Positions 48,277-56,906 of a stretch of 64,000 nucleotides of DNA are shown in pieces (position 1 is the first letter of the stretch; every line of letters begins with the position of its first letter). Source of the DNA: Ramlibacter tataouinensis TTB310 (GTDB lineage: Bacteria; Pseudomonadota; Gammaproteobacteria; Burkholderiales; Burkholderiaceae_C); assembly GCF_000215705.1 (NCBI RefSeq), contig NC_015677.1:1624001-1688000 (forward strand). The letters run 5' to 3'. Under the pieces are notes generated by a model. The model did no database searches, was not told where the DNA came from, and saw nothing but the letters and a program-made list of their open reading frames with translations. Both the position numbers and the translations under genes were made by a program.

Positions 48277-49291
48277 TCCGCGCCCGCTGCTCGGGCTGAT
48301 GCTGGGCGACATGACCGGCATCGGTCCCGAGATCAGCGCCCGGCTGCTGGCCGGCGGGACGCTGCGGGAGGTGGCCCGCATCGCCGTGATCGGCGACGCC
48401 CGCGTGTTCGAGCTGGGCTGCCGCGATGCCGGCATCGCGCCGGCCTGGCGCTCCTGCACCAGCGTGGCGGCGATCGACTGGTCGCGCGACGAGATCCCGG
48501 TGGTGGACCTGGGCAACATCGCCCCTGCGAAGCTGCCCAGGCGCGAGAACTCGCCCGAGTCGGGGCGCCTGACCGGCGAGACGCTGCAGCACATGACGCA
48601 GCTGGCCCAGGCCGGGGAGATCGAGGGCATCTCGTTCGCGCCGCTGTCCAAGGCGGCGCTGCACCAGGGCGGCTGGAAGTACCACGACGAGCACCAGATG
48701 TTCGCCGCGTGGAACCGGCACGAGGGCTTCTTCGGCGAGATGAACGTCATCGAGCAGTTCTCGACCTTCCGCGTCACCTCGCACGTGGCGCTGCGCCGGG
48801 CGCTGGAGATGATCACGCCCGAGCGCATCGCAGCCGCGGTGCACCTGGCCGACCGCAGCCTGCGCGAGGCGGGGATCGCCAGGCCGCGCATCGGCGTGGC
48901 GGCGCTCAACCCGCACTGCGGCGAGGGCGGGCTGTTCGGCGACGAGGAGATCCGGCTGATCGCGCCGTCGGTGCAGCGGCTGGCGCAGGAGGGCCTCGCC
49001 GTGAGCGGCCCGGTGTCCTCGGACGCCATCTTCCTCAAGGCGCTCAAGGGCGAGTACGACGGCGTGGTGATGATGTACCACGACCAGGGGCAGATCGCGA
49101 CCAAGCTGCTGGGCTTCAATAAGGGCGTGACCGTCACCGCGGGGCTGAAGACCGTCTACACCACGCCGGCCCACGGCACGGCATTCGACATCACGGGCCA
49201 GGGCAAGGCCGACACGGGCGCGCTGGAGCAGGCCGTCCGCATCGCGGCGCGCATGGCCCTCGCGCGCAGGAACAGCAAGGCGGCAGCATGA
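48263..49291 (+). CDS. PdxA-family dehydrogenase
   Basis: 342-residue member of the PdxA family (4-hydroxythreonine-4-phosphate dehydrogenase and its catabolic relatives, such as PdxA2 for threonate/erythronate and TphB for terephthalate diol). Metal ligands appear intact: His in RVTSHVALRRAL and in MMYHDQGQIATKLLGF; the family opening is LGDMTGIGPEI. No pyridoxal-synthesis gene is near, and its place in a catabolic operon with its own importer suggests oxidation of a hydroxy-acid or diol intermediate instead of vitamin B6 synthesis. The substrate is unknown. Confidence 0.87.
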   Translation: MTAPDPRPLLGLMLGDMTGIGPEISARLLAGGTLREVARIAVIGDARVFELGCRDAGIAPAWRSCTSVAAIDWSRDEIPVVDLGNIAPAKLPRRENSPESGRLTGETLQHMTQLAQAGEIEGISFAPLSKAALHQGGWKYHDEHQMFAAWNRHEGFFGEMNVIEQFSTFRVTSHVALRRALEMITPERIAAAVHLADRSLREAGIARPRIGVAALNPHCGEGGLFGDEEIRLIAPSVQRLAQEGLAVSGPVSSDAIFLKALKGEYDGVVMMYHDQGQIATKLLGFNKGVTVTAGLKTVYTTPAHGTAFDITGQGKADTGALEQAVRIAARMALARRNSKAAA

Positions 49292-50358
49292 ACGACCCCC
49301 ACCTCATCCTCGGCGTGCTCGAGGGCGACGACATCGGCCACGAAGTGGTGCCCGCGGCCGTGCAGGTCGCCAGCGCCGCGGCGCAGAAGCACGGCCTGCG
49401 CATCGACTGGCGCCCGATGCCGGTCGGCCGGCGCGCGCTGGACACGCACGGCTCGACGCTCCCGGCGGGCACGCTGGAGACGCTGGCGACGATGGACGGC
49501 TTCGTGCTGGGGCCGATCGGCCACCGCGAGTACCCCAAGGTGCCGGGCGCGATCAACCCGCACCCCATCATGCGCAAGCACTTCAACCTGTTCGCCAACG
49601 TGCGTCCGACCCGCTCGTACCCCGACATCGGGTGCCTGCGCGACGACGTGGACCTGGTGATCGTGCGCGAGAACAACGAGGGCTTCCAGCCGGACCGCAA
49701 CGTGGTGGCCGGCTCGGGCGAGTTCCGGCCGAACGACGACCTGACGATTTCCGTGCGCGTGATCAGCCGCAAGGGCAGCGAGCGCGTCGCCCGGGTCGCC
49801 CTGGCACTGGCGCGCAGCCGGCGCAAGCTGCTGACCGTGGTGCACAAGAACACGGTGTTCAAGCTGGGTTGCGGCATGTTCGTGGAGGAGTGCCTCAAGG
49901 CGGCGAAGGACTTCCCCGACGTGACGGTCAACGAGGTGATCGTGGACACCATGGCGATGCGGCTGGTGCGCGACCCGCAGAACTTCGACGTGGTGGTCAC
50001 CACCAACATGTTCGGCGACATCCTCACCGACGAGGCGGCCGGCCTGGTGGGCGGCCTGGGCATGGCGCCCGGGCTGTGCATCGGCGAGGGCGACTTCGCG
50101 ATGGCGCAGGCCACGCACGGCTCGGCGCCCGACATCGCCGGCAAGGGCATCGCCAATCCCTACGCGATGATGGATTCGACGCGGATGATGCTGGACTGGC
50201 TGGGGCGCAGGAAGGCGATCGCGCCGGCCGTCGCGGCGGCGGCGAGCATGGAGAAAGGGCTGGCGGCGGCGCTGGGGAACGCGAAGGCCAGGACCGGGGA
50301 CATCCGGGGCCAGGGCCGCACAGCGTCATTCGCGGGCGCCGTCATCGAGAACCTCTGA
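49288..50358 (+). CDS. Isocitrate/isopropylmalate-type dehydrogenase
   Basis: 356-residue beta-decarboxylating dehydrogenase of the isocitrate/isopropylmalate/tartrate dehydrogenase family. Visible features: N-terminal VLEGDDIGHEVVPAAVQV, RENNEGFQPDRN for substrate contact, metal-binding Asp residues in NMFGDILTDEAAG, and the cofactor loop HGSAPDIAGKGIANP (NAD type). No leuC/leuD or TCA partner is nearby. It overlaps the PdxA gene by 4 bases, so two successive 2-hydroxy-acid-type oxidations are likely in this pathway (inference). Tartrate- or homoisocitrate-like substrates are possible. Confidence 0.88.
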   Translation: MNDPHLILGVLEGDDIGHEVVPAAVQVASAAAQKHGLRIDWRPMPVGRRALDTHGSTLPAGTLETLATMDGFVLGPIGHREYPKVPGAINPHPIMRKHFNLFANVRPTRSYPDIGCLRDDVDLVIVRENNEGFQPDRNVVAGSGEFRPNDDLTISVRVISRKGSERVARVALALARSRRKLLTVVHKNTVFKLGCGMFVEECLKAAKDFPDVTVNEVIVDTMAMRLVRDPQNFDVVVTTNMFGDILTDEAAGLVGGLGMAPGLCIGEGDFAMAQATHGSAPDIAGKGIANPYAMMDSTRMMLDWLGRRKAIAPAVAAAASMEKGLAAALGNAKARTGDIRGQGRTASFAGAVIENL

Positions 50359-50389
50359 CCGCCGTCCCGCCAGCGCGGGCGTGGCGGAT

Positions 50390-51052
50390 TCATTTCTCGT
50401 CGGCAAGCGCGAGAAGGCGCTGCCTGCCCGCCTGGATGTGCTCCTGCGCGTACTGCTTCGCCTTGGCGACGTTCCCCTTGGAGATCGCCTCGTACAGCTT
50501 GCGGTGCTCCACATTGGAGCGGCGCATGTTGCCCGGGGCGTTGAAGTTCTGCCGGCGGTACAGGTGCAGCTCCTTCACGTAGCTGTCATACAGCAGCCGG
50601 GCCCGCTGGTGGTTGCACAGCACCAGGACCAGCTCGTGGAACTGCACGTTGAGGTCGTAGTAGAGGTTGCTGTCGTTCTCCGCGGCCGCCCGGTCCATGC
50701 CGTCCAGCAGCGCCTCGAAGCGGGCGCGGCCGGCGTCGGTGATGTTCTCGCAGGCACGCTCCGCCGCGAAGCCGAAGACAAGGGCGCGCAGCTCGTAGAT
50801 CTCCAGCATCTCGCGGATGGAGACCTGCCGCACGTACACGCCGCGGTTGGGCACCGGGGTGACGAGCCCGGTGCCGGCGAGGATGCGGATCGCCTCGCGG
50901 ATCGGGCCGCGGCTGGTGCCCATGCGCACCGCCAGCGCCGCCTCGTTCAGGCGGTCGCCGGCCTTGAACTCGCCCGCATAGATCAGCTGCTTGATCTGCT
51001 CCGCGATGTTGAGCGGCGGGCTTTCGGTGGTGGCGGTCGGGACGGAGGACAT
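50390..51052 (-). CDS. GntR-family (FadR/FCD) transcriptional repressor
   Basis: 220-residue regulator. Winged helix-turn-helix at residues about 15-80 (RLNEAALAVRMGTSRGPIREAI is the recognition region), then an all-helical FCD ligand domain with metal-binding His residues in NVQFHELV and VEHRKLYEAI. The ATG at 51052 gives the expected short leader; an earlier ATG adds a doubtful peptide. It is convergent with the seven-gene... catabolic operon's last gene (31 bases between stops). Its own promoter carries the same 21-bp-spaced GTCGAC pair as the operon promoter, so it most likely represses both itself and the operon until an organic acid binds. Confidence 0.9.
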   Translation of the reverse strand: MSSVPTATTESPPLNIAEQIKQLIYAGEFKAGDRLNEAALAVRMGTSRGPIREAIRILAGTGLVTPVPNRGVYVRQVSIREMLEIYELRALVFGFAAERACENITDAGRARFEALLDGMDRAAAENDSNLYYDLNVQFHELVLVLCNHQRARLLYDSYVKELHLYRRQNFNAPGNMRRSNVEHRKLYEAISKGNVAKAKQYAQEHIQAGRQRLLALADEK

Positions 51053-51089
51053 GCGGCGAGCAGCAGCGCCGCAGGGCGGCGACGTTGGC

Positions 51090-51131
51090 AATTATAGGAA
51101 TGTGTCGACACAAGCGCATCGACTGTCGACA
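51090..51131 (-). promoter_or_regulatory. gntR promoter with paired operators
   Basis: On the minus strand a perfect TATAAT (51095-51090) lies 38 bases before the gntR ATG, with no good -35. GTGTCGACAC (51101-51110) falls in the promoter spacer and CTGTCGACACT (51122-51132) just upstream; centres are 21 bp apart, as at the operon promoter near 42900. Autorepression is the simplest reading. Confidence 0.8.
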
Positions 51132-51139
51132 CTGCGACG

Positions 51140-51751
51140 CTAGTGCCGGCCGTTGCTCGCCATGCCCGACATGATCTTGTCGGTGTAGGCGATGGCCATG
51201 GCCGACAGCAGGAAGGCGATGTGGATCGCGGTCTGCGCGATCAGCACCCGGTCGGAGTAGTTGTCGGCGTTGATGAAGGTCTTGAGCAGGTGGATGGAGC
51301 TGATGCCGATGATCGCGGTGGCCAGCTTCACCTTCAGCACCGAGGCGTTCACGTGGCTGAGCCACTCCGGCTGGTCGGGGTGGCCCTGCAGGTTCATGCG
51401 GCTGACGAAGGTCTCGTAGCCGCCCACGATCACCATGATCAGCAGGTTGGAAATCATCACCACGTCGATCAGCGCCAGCACCACCAGCATGATGACGGTC
51501 TCGTTCAGGCTGGTCAGCGGCGCCGTGCTCTTGTAGCCGATGCTGGTGACCAGCTGCTGCAGCGCGGCCTGGCTGCCGAAGGCGGCTTCGATCAGGTGGA
51601 CCAGCTCCACCCAGAAGTGGTAGACGTAGATGGCTTGCGCCGCGATCAGGCCCAGGTACAGCGGCAGCTGCAGCCAGCGGCTGGCAAAGATCAGGTTGGG
51701 CAGGGGACGCAGGGGCGAGTTCTTGCCTTGCAGCGGGTTCGGGTCTTGCAT
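51140..51751 (-). CDS. yqhA: YqhA/UPF0114-family membrane protein
   Basis: 203-residue inner-membrane protein with four hydrophobic segments (about residues 25-45, 80-110, 135-155 and 165-185), matching the UPF0114 (YqhA) family. Conserved segments are NLIFASRWLQLPLYLGLIAAQ and SNLLIMVIVGGYETFVS. The start at 51751 gives MQDPNPLQGKNSPLRPL. Function unknown in the family. It lies upstream of gntR on the same strand with 87 bases between; the gntR operators lie in that gap. Confidence 0.85.
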   Translation of the reverse strand: MQDPNPLQGKNSPLRPLPNLIFASRWLQLPLYLGLIAAQAIYVYHFWVELVHLIEAAFGSQAALQQLVTSIGYKSTAPLTSLNETVIMLVVLALIDVVMISNLLIMVIVGGYETFVSRMNLQGHPDQPEWLSHVNASVLKVKLATAIIGISSIHLLKTFINADNYSDRVLIAQTAIHIAFLLSAMAIAYTDKIMSGMASNGRH

Positions 51752-51850
51752 GAAGAAGAAGGGCGGTGCGGGTTTTGCCAAGGATGGGCTATTGTAGGTT
51801 TGGACCCATTGCACCCGTCGGCCCCGGCTTTGTAAGCTTGGAGCCAGTCA

Positions 51851-51867
51851 GTGCACTGTAAGTGCAC
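51851..51867. promoter_or_regulatory. Paired GTGCAC sites upstream of acs
   Basis: Two perfect GTGCAC palindromes (51851-51856 and 51862-51867) are centred 11 bp apart, one helical turn, 44 bases before the acs start. They may form one operator for a dimeric regulator. No clear promoter hexamers were found beside them, so the call is tentative. Confidence 0.4.
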
Positions 51868-51910
51868 CCGCTGAAAGTTGGCCGCAAATTCCAACCATCC
51901 GGAGACAAGC

Positions 51911-53896
51911 ATGAGCGCCATCGAATCGGTCCTGGTCGAAAACCGCGTCTTCCCGCCGCAGGAGGCCGCCGTGAAGGCGGCGCGCATCTCCGGCATGGCC
52001 GCGTACGAGGCCCTGTGCCGGCAGGCCGAGCAGGACTTCCAGGGCTTCTGGGCCCAGCAGGCCCGCGACAACGTCGTCTGGACGCGGCCCTTTTCCCGCA
52101 CGCTGGACGAGTCGAACGCGCCGTTCTACAAGTGGTTCGACGACGGCGAGCTCAACGCCAGCGCCAACTGCCTGGACAAGCACGTGGGCACGCCGGTGGA
52201 GAACGAAACCGCCATCGTGTTCGAGGCCGACGACGGCACGGTGACCCGGGTCACCTACAAGGAACTGCTGGCGCGGGTCGGCCAGTTCGCCAACGCGCTC
52301 AAGGCCCAGGGCATCCGCAAGGGCGACCGGGTCATCATCTACATGCCCATGACCGTCGAGGGTGTGGTGGCGATGCAGGCCTGCGCCCGCATCGGCGCCA
52401 CGCACAGCGTGGTGTTCGGCGGCTTCTCGGCCAAGGCGCTGAACGAGCGCATCATCGACGCCGGCGCGGTGGCGGTCATCACCGCCAACTTCCAGATGCG
52501 CGGCGGCAAGGAATTGCCGCTCAAGGCCATCGTGGACGACGCCATCGCCATGGGTGGCTGCACCACGCTGCGGACCGTGCTGGTCTACATGCGCACGCCC
52601 ACTGCCTGCAACATGGCGGCCGGCCGCGACAAGACCTTCGATGAGGTGCTCAAGGGCCAGAGCGCCGAGTGCACGCCGGTGAGCGTGGGCGCCGAGCACC
52701 CGCTGTTCATCCTCTACACCTCGGGCTCCACCGGCAAGCCCAAGGGCGTGCAGCACTCCACCGGCGGCTACCTGCTGTGGGCCAAGCTCACCATGGACTG
52801 GACTTTCGACATCCAGCCCAAGGACGTGTTCTGGTGCACCGCCGACATCGGCTGGATCACCGGCCACACCTACGTGGCCTACGGCCCGCTGGCCGCAGGC
52901 GCCACCCAGGTCATCTTCGAGGGCATCCCGACCTGGCCGGACGCCGGGCGCTTCTGGCAGATGATCCAGAAGCACAAGGTGACGGTGTTCTACACGGCGC
53001 CGACGGCCATCCGCTCGCTGATCAAGGCCGCCGAGACCGACGCCAAGGTGCACCCGCGCAACTGGGACCTGTCGTCGCTGCGCATCCTGGGCAGCGTGGG
53101 CGAGCCCATCAATCCCGAGGCCTGGATGTGGTACCACAAGAACGTGGGCGGCGAGCGCTGCCCCATCGTGGACACCTTCTGGCAGACCGAGACCGGCGGC
53201 CACGTGATCACGCCGCTGCCGGGCGCCACGCCCACCGTGCCGGGCTCCTGCACGCTGCCGCTGCCGGGCATCATGGCCGCCATCGTCGACGAGACCGGCA
53301 AGGACCTGCCCAACGGCGCCGGCGGCATGTTGGTGATCAAGCGGCCCTGGCCCTCCATGATCCGCACCATCTGGGGTGACCCGGAGCGTTTCAAGAAGAG
53401 CTACTTCCCCGAGGAGATGGGCGGCAGGACCTACCTGGCCGGCGACGGCGCGGTGCGGAGCAGCGACCGCGGGTACTTCCGCATCACCGGCCGCATCGAC
53501 GACGTGCTCAACGTCTCCGGCCACCGCCTGGGCACCATGGAGATCGAGTCGGCGCTGGTGTCCAAGACCGACCTGGTGGCCGAGGCCGCGGTGGTGGGCC
53601 GGCCCGACGACCTGACCGGCGAGGCGGTCTGCGCCTTCGTGGTGCTCAAGCGCCCGCGCCCCGTGGGCGAGGAGGCCAAGAAGATCGCCAACGAGCTGCG
53701 CAACTGGGTGGCCAAGGAGATCGGCCCCATCGCCAAGCCCAAGGACATCCGCTTCGGCGACAACCTGCCCAAGACCCGCAGCGGCAAGATCATGCGGCGC
53801 CTGCTGCGCAGCATCGCCAAGGGCGAGGCGATCACGCAGGACACGTCGACTCTCGAGAACCCGGCCATCCTCGAGCAGCTGGCCGAGAAGAACTGA
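51911..53896 (+). CDS. acs: Acetyl-CoA synthetase
   Basis: AMP-forming acetyl-CoA synthetase of 661 residues (E. coli 652) that activates acetate to acetyl-CoA. Adenylate-forming motifs: [20 protein letters not shown], the acetate-specific [10 protein letters not shown], and the C-terminal hinge/lysine motif [10 protein letters not shown] with catalytic, acetylation-sensitive Lys626. AGGAGA lies just before the ATG at 51911. It may serve the acetate and acetoacetyl intermediates produced from PHB and carboxylate use elsewhere in the window, but it stands alone. Confidence 0.95.
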   Translation: MSAIESVLVENRVFPPQEAAVKAARISGMAAYEALCRQAEQDFQGFWAQQARDNVVWTRPFSRTLDESNAPFYKWFDDGELNASANCLDKHVGTPVENETAIVFEADDGTVTRVTYKELLARVGQFANALKAQGIRKGDRVIIYMPMTVEGVVAMQACARIGATHSVVFGGFSAKALNERIIDAGAVAVITANFQMRGGKELPLKAIVDDAIAMGGCTTLRTVLVYMRTPTACNMAAGRDKTFDEVLKGQSAECTPVSVGAEHPLFILYTSGSTGKPKGVQHSTGGYLLWAKLTMDWTFDIQPKDVFWCTADIGWITGHTYVAYGPLAAGATQVIFEGIPTWPDAGRFWQMIQKHKVTVFYTAPTAIRSLIKAAETDAKVHPRNWDLSSLRILGSVGEPINPEAWMWYHKNVGGERCPIVDTFWQTETGGHVITPLPGATPTVPGSCTLPLPGIMAAIVDETGKDLPNGAGGMLVIKRPWPSMIRTIWGDPERFKKSYFPEEMGGRTYLAGDGAVRSSDRGYFRITGRIDDVLNVSGHRLGTMEIESALVSKTDLVAEAAVVGRPDDLTGEAVCAFVVLKRPRPVGEEAKKIANELRNWVAKEIGPIAKPKDIRFGDNLPKTRSGKIMRRLLRSIAKGEAITQDTSTLENPAILEQLAEKN

Positions 53897-53913
53897 GGGG
53901 CTTCCCTCCCTTT

Positions 53914-53945
53914 CCTCTCCCTCCGGGAGAGGGCTGGGGTGAGGG
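53914..53945. repeat. REP-like intergenic palindrome
   Basis: CCTCTCCC (53914-53921), loop TCC, GGGAGAGG (53925-53932), followed by GCTGGGGTGAGGG. This is the shape of REP sequences commonly found between convergent genes of beta- and gammaproteobacteria. Here it separates the convergent stops of acs and the Nudix gene and may act as a 3'-end stabiliser. The rest of the 51-base gap holds nothing else. Confidence 0.6.
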
Positions 53946-53947
53946 CG

Positions 53948-54952
53948 CTAACGCAGCCCCAGTCCCCTCAGGAGGTGATCCAGGATCACCAGGTGGTCGT
54001 CCAGGAACTGCCCGTCCAGCCCGGGCAGGTCGGCCACCGGCACCCACTCGGCGTGGGCCGCGTCGTCCGCGCCCTGCACACGCGGCAGCGTGCCGCCGGG
54101 CAGGTCGAAGAAATGGGCGTGGACGATGATGCGGTTGCGCTGGCTGCGCCAGGGATGGTCGAACGCCCGCACCGCCTTCAGGCACGCCCACAGCTGCGCC
54201 TCGGGCACGTCGAGCTGCGTCTCCTCCAGCAGCTCCCGGATGGCAGCATGCGCCAGCGTCTCGCGCGTCTCCAGGAAGCCGCCGGGCAGGGCGCGCAGGC
54301 CCTTGCCGGGATGGCGGCCGCGGCGGATCAGCAGCACGTGGCCGGCGGCGCGCACCACGGCGTCCACCGTCACCAGCGTCACCGGGTAGGGGACGGCCGC
54401 CCAGAGGGCCCGCTCGCGCGCGATCTGCTGCCATTCCTCGCGCAGCCGTTGATGGTCCGGCATTCCCAGCCAGCCTTGCAGGAACGCCGCCGTGCCGGGC
54501 GCCACGCGACCGCGCAGGGTTGCCAGCGCGGCTTGCGCGTCGTCGGCGGCGAACAGCTCCGGATGGAGGTCGCGCATGCCTGGGTCGCCCGGCGTCATCG
54601 ACTCGTCGCGTGCCGGGCCGCAGCGCCGCACTGCGTCCCGCGCCACGCCGGCCGCGTCCGCAGCCTGCTGCAGTGCCTGCGCGTTGCGTGCATCGTCGAA
54701 CCATTCGCGCAACGGCACGAACTCCACACGTGCGGCTTCCGCGCCGTCGAGCGAGTCGCGCAGCATCGCCGCTCGCTCCTGCCAGGTGAAGGGCGTGCGC
54801 GGCGAACGCGGCAGGTGGGCGGACGCGATGAGCACGCGGCAACGCCCGATTTCGGCCAGGGCCTCGCGCACGGTCCGCACATCGCCTGCACTGGGCAGGG
54901 TGAAAGCCCCCACGCACACGGCGTGCGCCTGTCGCGGCGGCGCCTGCGTCAT
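53948..54952 (-). CDS. NadM-Nudix-type protein with degenerate adenylyltransferase domain
   Basis: 334-residue two-domain protein. Residues ~10-185 align by pattern with nicotinamide-nucleotide adenylyltransferase of NadM type (SAHLPRSPRTPFTWQERAAM, RVEFVPLREWFDD), but the nucleotide-binding HxGH motif is replaced by SAGD at residues 21-24, so that activity is probably lost. Residues ~190-334 are a Nudix hydrolase whose box is largely intact: G225-x5-E231-x7-R239-E240-x2-E243-E244, with Gln instead of Gly at 246. The ATG at 54952 overlaps the methyltransferase stop by 4 bases, making it the last gene of the glycan operon. Hydrolysis of a nucleotide sugar or NAD-like compound is possible; the substrate is inferred. 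Confidence 0.8.
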   Translation of the reverse strand: MTQAPPRQAHAVCVGAFTLPSAGDVRTVREALAEIGRCRVLIASAHLPRSPRTPFTWQERAAMLRDSLDGAEAARVEFVPLREWFDDARNAQALQQAADAAGVARDAVRRCGPARDESMTPGDPGMRDLHPELFAADDAQAALATLRGRVAPGTAAFLQGWLGMPDHQRLREEWQQIARERALWAAVPYPVTLVTVDAVVRAAGHVLLIRRGRHPGKGLRALPGGFLETRETLAHAAIRELLEETQLDVPEAQLWACLKAVRAFDHPWRSQRNRIIVHAHFFDLPGGTLPRVQGADDAAHAEWVPVADLPGLDGQFLDDHLVILDHLLRGLGLR

Positions 54953-55761
54953 CGCCGGATCACCGCCTTCACCGCGTCCCATTGCATGGCCCCGGCCCGG
55001 TCGGGCGCCTGCGGCTCGCACAGGTAGATCTCGCCGGCCGGCCGTCCCACCACGCGCAGCCCGGCCGAGCGCAGCATGGCCTCGCAGCCGGCATGGTTGG
55101 CCACCCACCAGTTCGTCTCGTCGCCGGAGAAACGGTGCTCGATGAAGGCCATCTTGGGCCAGCCCTCGTGCAGCAGCGGCTCGCGCTCGGTGATCGGATG
55201 GTCGGCCGTGTCCTCGTACACCGCCTCGCCCGGCAAGGTGAGGGTCTGGAACACCATCAGCCGCCGTGTCATGCGGGCCAGGGTGTCCAGCGCCAGCAGC
55301 GGGTAGCGCAGGTGATAGAAGACCCCCATGAACCAGACCAGGTCGAAGCGCTCCTCGCCCCACCCGAGCAGGTCGTACACGCCCTGCTCGCGGAACTCGA
55401 TGCGGTCCTGCAGCCCGAACTGCCGCGCCGCCCAGCGCGCCTGCTCCAGGTACAGCGGCTCGTGGTCGATCGCGACCACGTCGGCGCCGCGCCGCGCCAG
55501 CTCGAAGCTGTAGAAGCCGGCGTTGCAGCCCACGTCCAGCACGCGCCAGCCGCCGAGGTCCTCGGGGATGTGGGGCGCGATCTCCAGCCACTTGAAGCGC
55601 GGGAAGTCGCCGCCCAGGAAATGCCGCGGCACGGTCTGCACGCCGCCGGGCAGGTGCAGGTTGTGGAACCAGGGCCCCAGGGCGTCGATCTGGCGCTGCA
55701 GTTCGTCCGCCTCCGCCTGGGGCGCAGCCAGCGCGGCGTCCGCGGTCTCGCGCGCGCTCAC
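54949..55761 (-). CDS. SAM-dependent methyltransferase (CmoB/TIGR04290-like)
   Basis: Class I methyltransferase of 270 residues. SAM-binding motif I is VLDVGCNAGFYSFELARRG near residue 70; motif II region IDHEPLYLEQA and the segment FDLVWFMGVFYHLRYP follow. It resembles the CmoB-like family often found beside glycosyltransferases. The GTG start at 55761 overlaps the stop of the CgeB-like gene upstream (GTGA). Within this operon it most likely O-methylates a sugar of the glycan (inference). Confidence 0.85.
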   Translation of the reverse strand: MSARETADAALAAPQAEADELQRQIDALGPWFHNLHLPGGVQTVPRHFLGGDFPRFKWLEIAPHIPEDLGGWRVLDVGCNAGFYSFELARRGADVVAIDHEPLYLEQARWAARQFGLQDRIEFREQGVYDLLGWGEERFDLVWFMGVFYHLRYPLLALDTLARMTRRLMVFQTLTLPGEAVYEDTADHPITEREPLLHEGWPKMAFIEHRFSGDETNWWVANHAGCEAMLRSAGLRVVGRPAGEIYLCEPQAPDRAGAMQWDAVKAVIRR

Positions 55762-56906
55762 GATGCGGGCTCCAGGTGCGGCCTCGCCTGCGGCGCCGCC
55801 CCGGTCCGGGAGGTGCGCGACGCACCCGTGCCGGCGCGCAGCAGCTCCAGCGCATAGCCTTCCAGCTGCTCGGCGCGGTGGGCGGCGGTGTGGCCGGCCA
55901 GGATGCGCTCGCGTGCCCGTTCGGCCAGGCGCGCCCGCTCGTCCTCGCCCCAGTCCCGCAGCACGGCCAGCGCCTGCTCCGTGCTGTCGGCCAGCACGAT
56001 CTCGCGCCCGGGCGCCAGCAGCTCCTCGATGCCCTGCCAGCGGTCGCTCAGGATGGGGGTGCCGCAGGCGGCCGCCTCGAACAGCCGCACGCTGGGCGAC
56101 CAGCCGGCCTGGACCATGTCGGCGCGCGTGATGTTCAACGTCCAGCGCTGGCGGTTGTAGAAGGACCGGTGCTCGGCCGGCGGCAGGTGGGGTTGGTACT
56201 CCACGTTGGCCGGCCAGGCGATGTGCTGCGGGTACTGCGGCCCCGCGACGATGAAGCGGCCGGGCGGATGCCGGCGCGCGGGCTCCAGCAGCAGGCGCTC
56301 CACGCCGGGCTGGCGGTCGTCGCTGTAGGTGCCCATGTAGCCCAGGTCCCAGCGCGGCGGCTGCGGCTCGGGGTAGTACAGGGTGGGATCCACAGAGCAG
56401 TAGAACGGGCGCGCGCGCGGCGAGCCGAACTCGCGCTCCAGCCGCTGCAGCGTCGGGCCGGCGGTGAAGGACAGGTACAGGTCGTAGCCGGGGATCTGGC
56501 GCGGCGCCAGGTAGTCGTGCTCGCCGCGGGCCAGGCGCGCCAGCGTGACCGGCGTGTCGATGTCGTAGAAGGCGGTGAGGCCGCGCGCCGTGCGCTGCAC
56601 CCAGTCGCCGGCCGCGACGCCCTCGGGAACGAAGGAGCCCACGATCACCAGGTCGGCGTCGCGCACCGGCGCCTGGAAGCGCTCGCGCAGGTCGTCCAGG
56701 CTGGCGTAGAGCTCGGTGCGCCCCCAGGGCGGGTTCGGCAGGTCGCGGTTGGCCGCGTACCAGGGCTGGTCGCGCTCCAGGAACAGCAGCTCGTGGCCGC
56801 GCGCCACCAGCTCGCGCACCAGCCCGCGGTAGGTGGTGGCGTGCCCGTTGCCCCAGGAGGAGGTGATGGACAGGCCGAGGATGACGATGCGCAGCTTGGA
56901 TGTCAT
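55758..56906 (-). CDS. CgeB-like glycosyltransferase 1
   Basis: 382-residue putative glycosyltransferase of the CgeB-like group (GT-B fold). N-terminal pattern ILGLSITSSWGNGHATTYRGLVRELVARGH and C-terminal donor-site region SVRLFEAAACGTPILSDRWQGIEEL with its Glu are shared with two neighbours. It overlaps its flanking genes by 4 bases each. The C-terminal ~20 residues are Arg/Thr-rich. Donor and acceptor sugars are unknown. The name CgeB comes from a Bacillus spore-crust protein; no spore function is implied. Confidence 0.85.
   Translation of the reverse strand: MTSKLRIVILGLSITSSWGNGHATTYRGLVRELVARGHELLFLERDQPWYAANRDLPNPPWGRTELYASLDDLRERFQAPVRDADLVIVGSFVPEGVAAGDWVQRTARGLTAFYDIDTPVTLARLARGEHDYLAPRQIPGYDLYLSFTAGPTLQRLEREFGSPRARPFYCSVDPTLYYPEPQPPRWDLGYMGTYSDDRQPGVERLLLEPARRHPPGRFIVAGPQYPQHIAWPANVEYQPHLPPAEHRSFYNRQRWTLNITRADMVQAGWSPSVRLFEAAACGTPILSDRWQGIEELLAPGREIVLADSTEQALAVLRDWGEDERARLAERARERILAGHTAAHRAEQLEGYALELLRAGTGASRTSRTGAAPQARPHLEPAS

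Noticed and set aside
45598..49137. Long minus-strand frame opposite the ABC ATPase, MmgE/PrpD and PdxA genes
   Set aside because: Same reason: codon-bias shadow without any domain.
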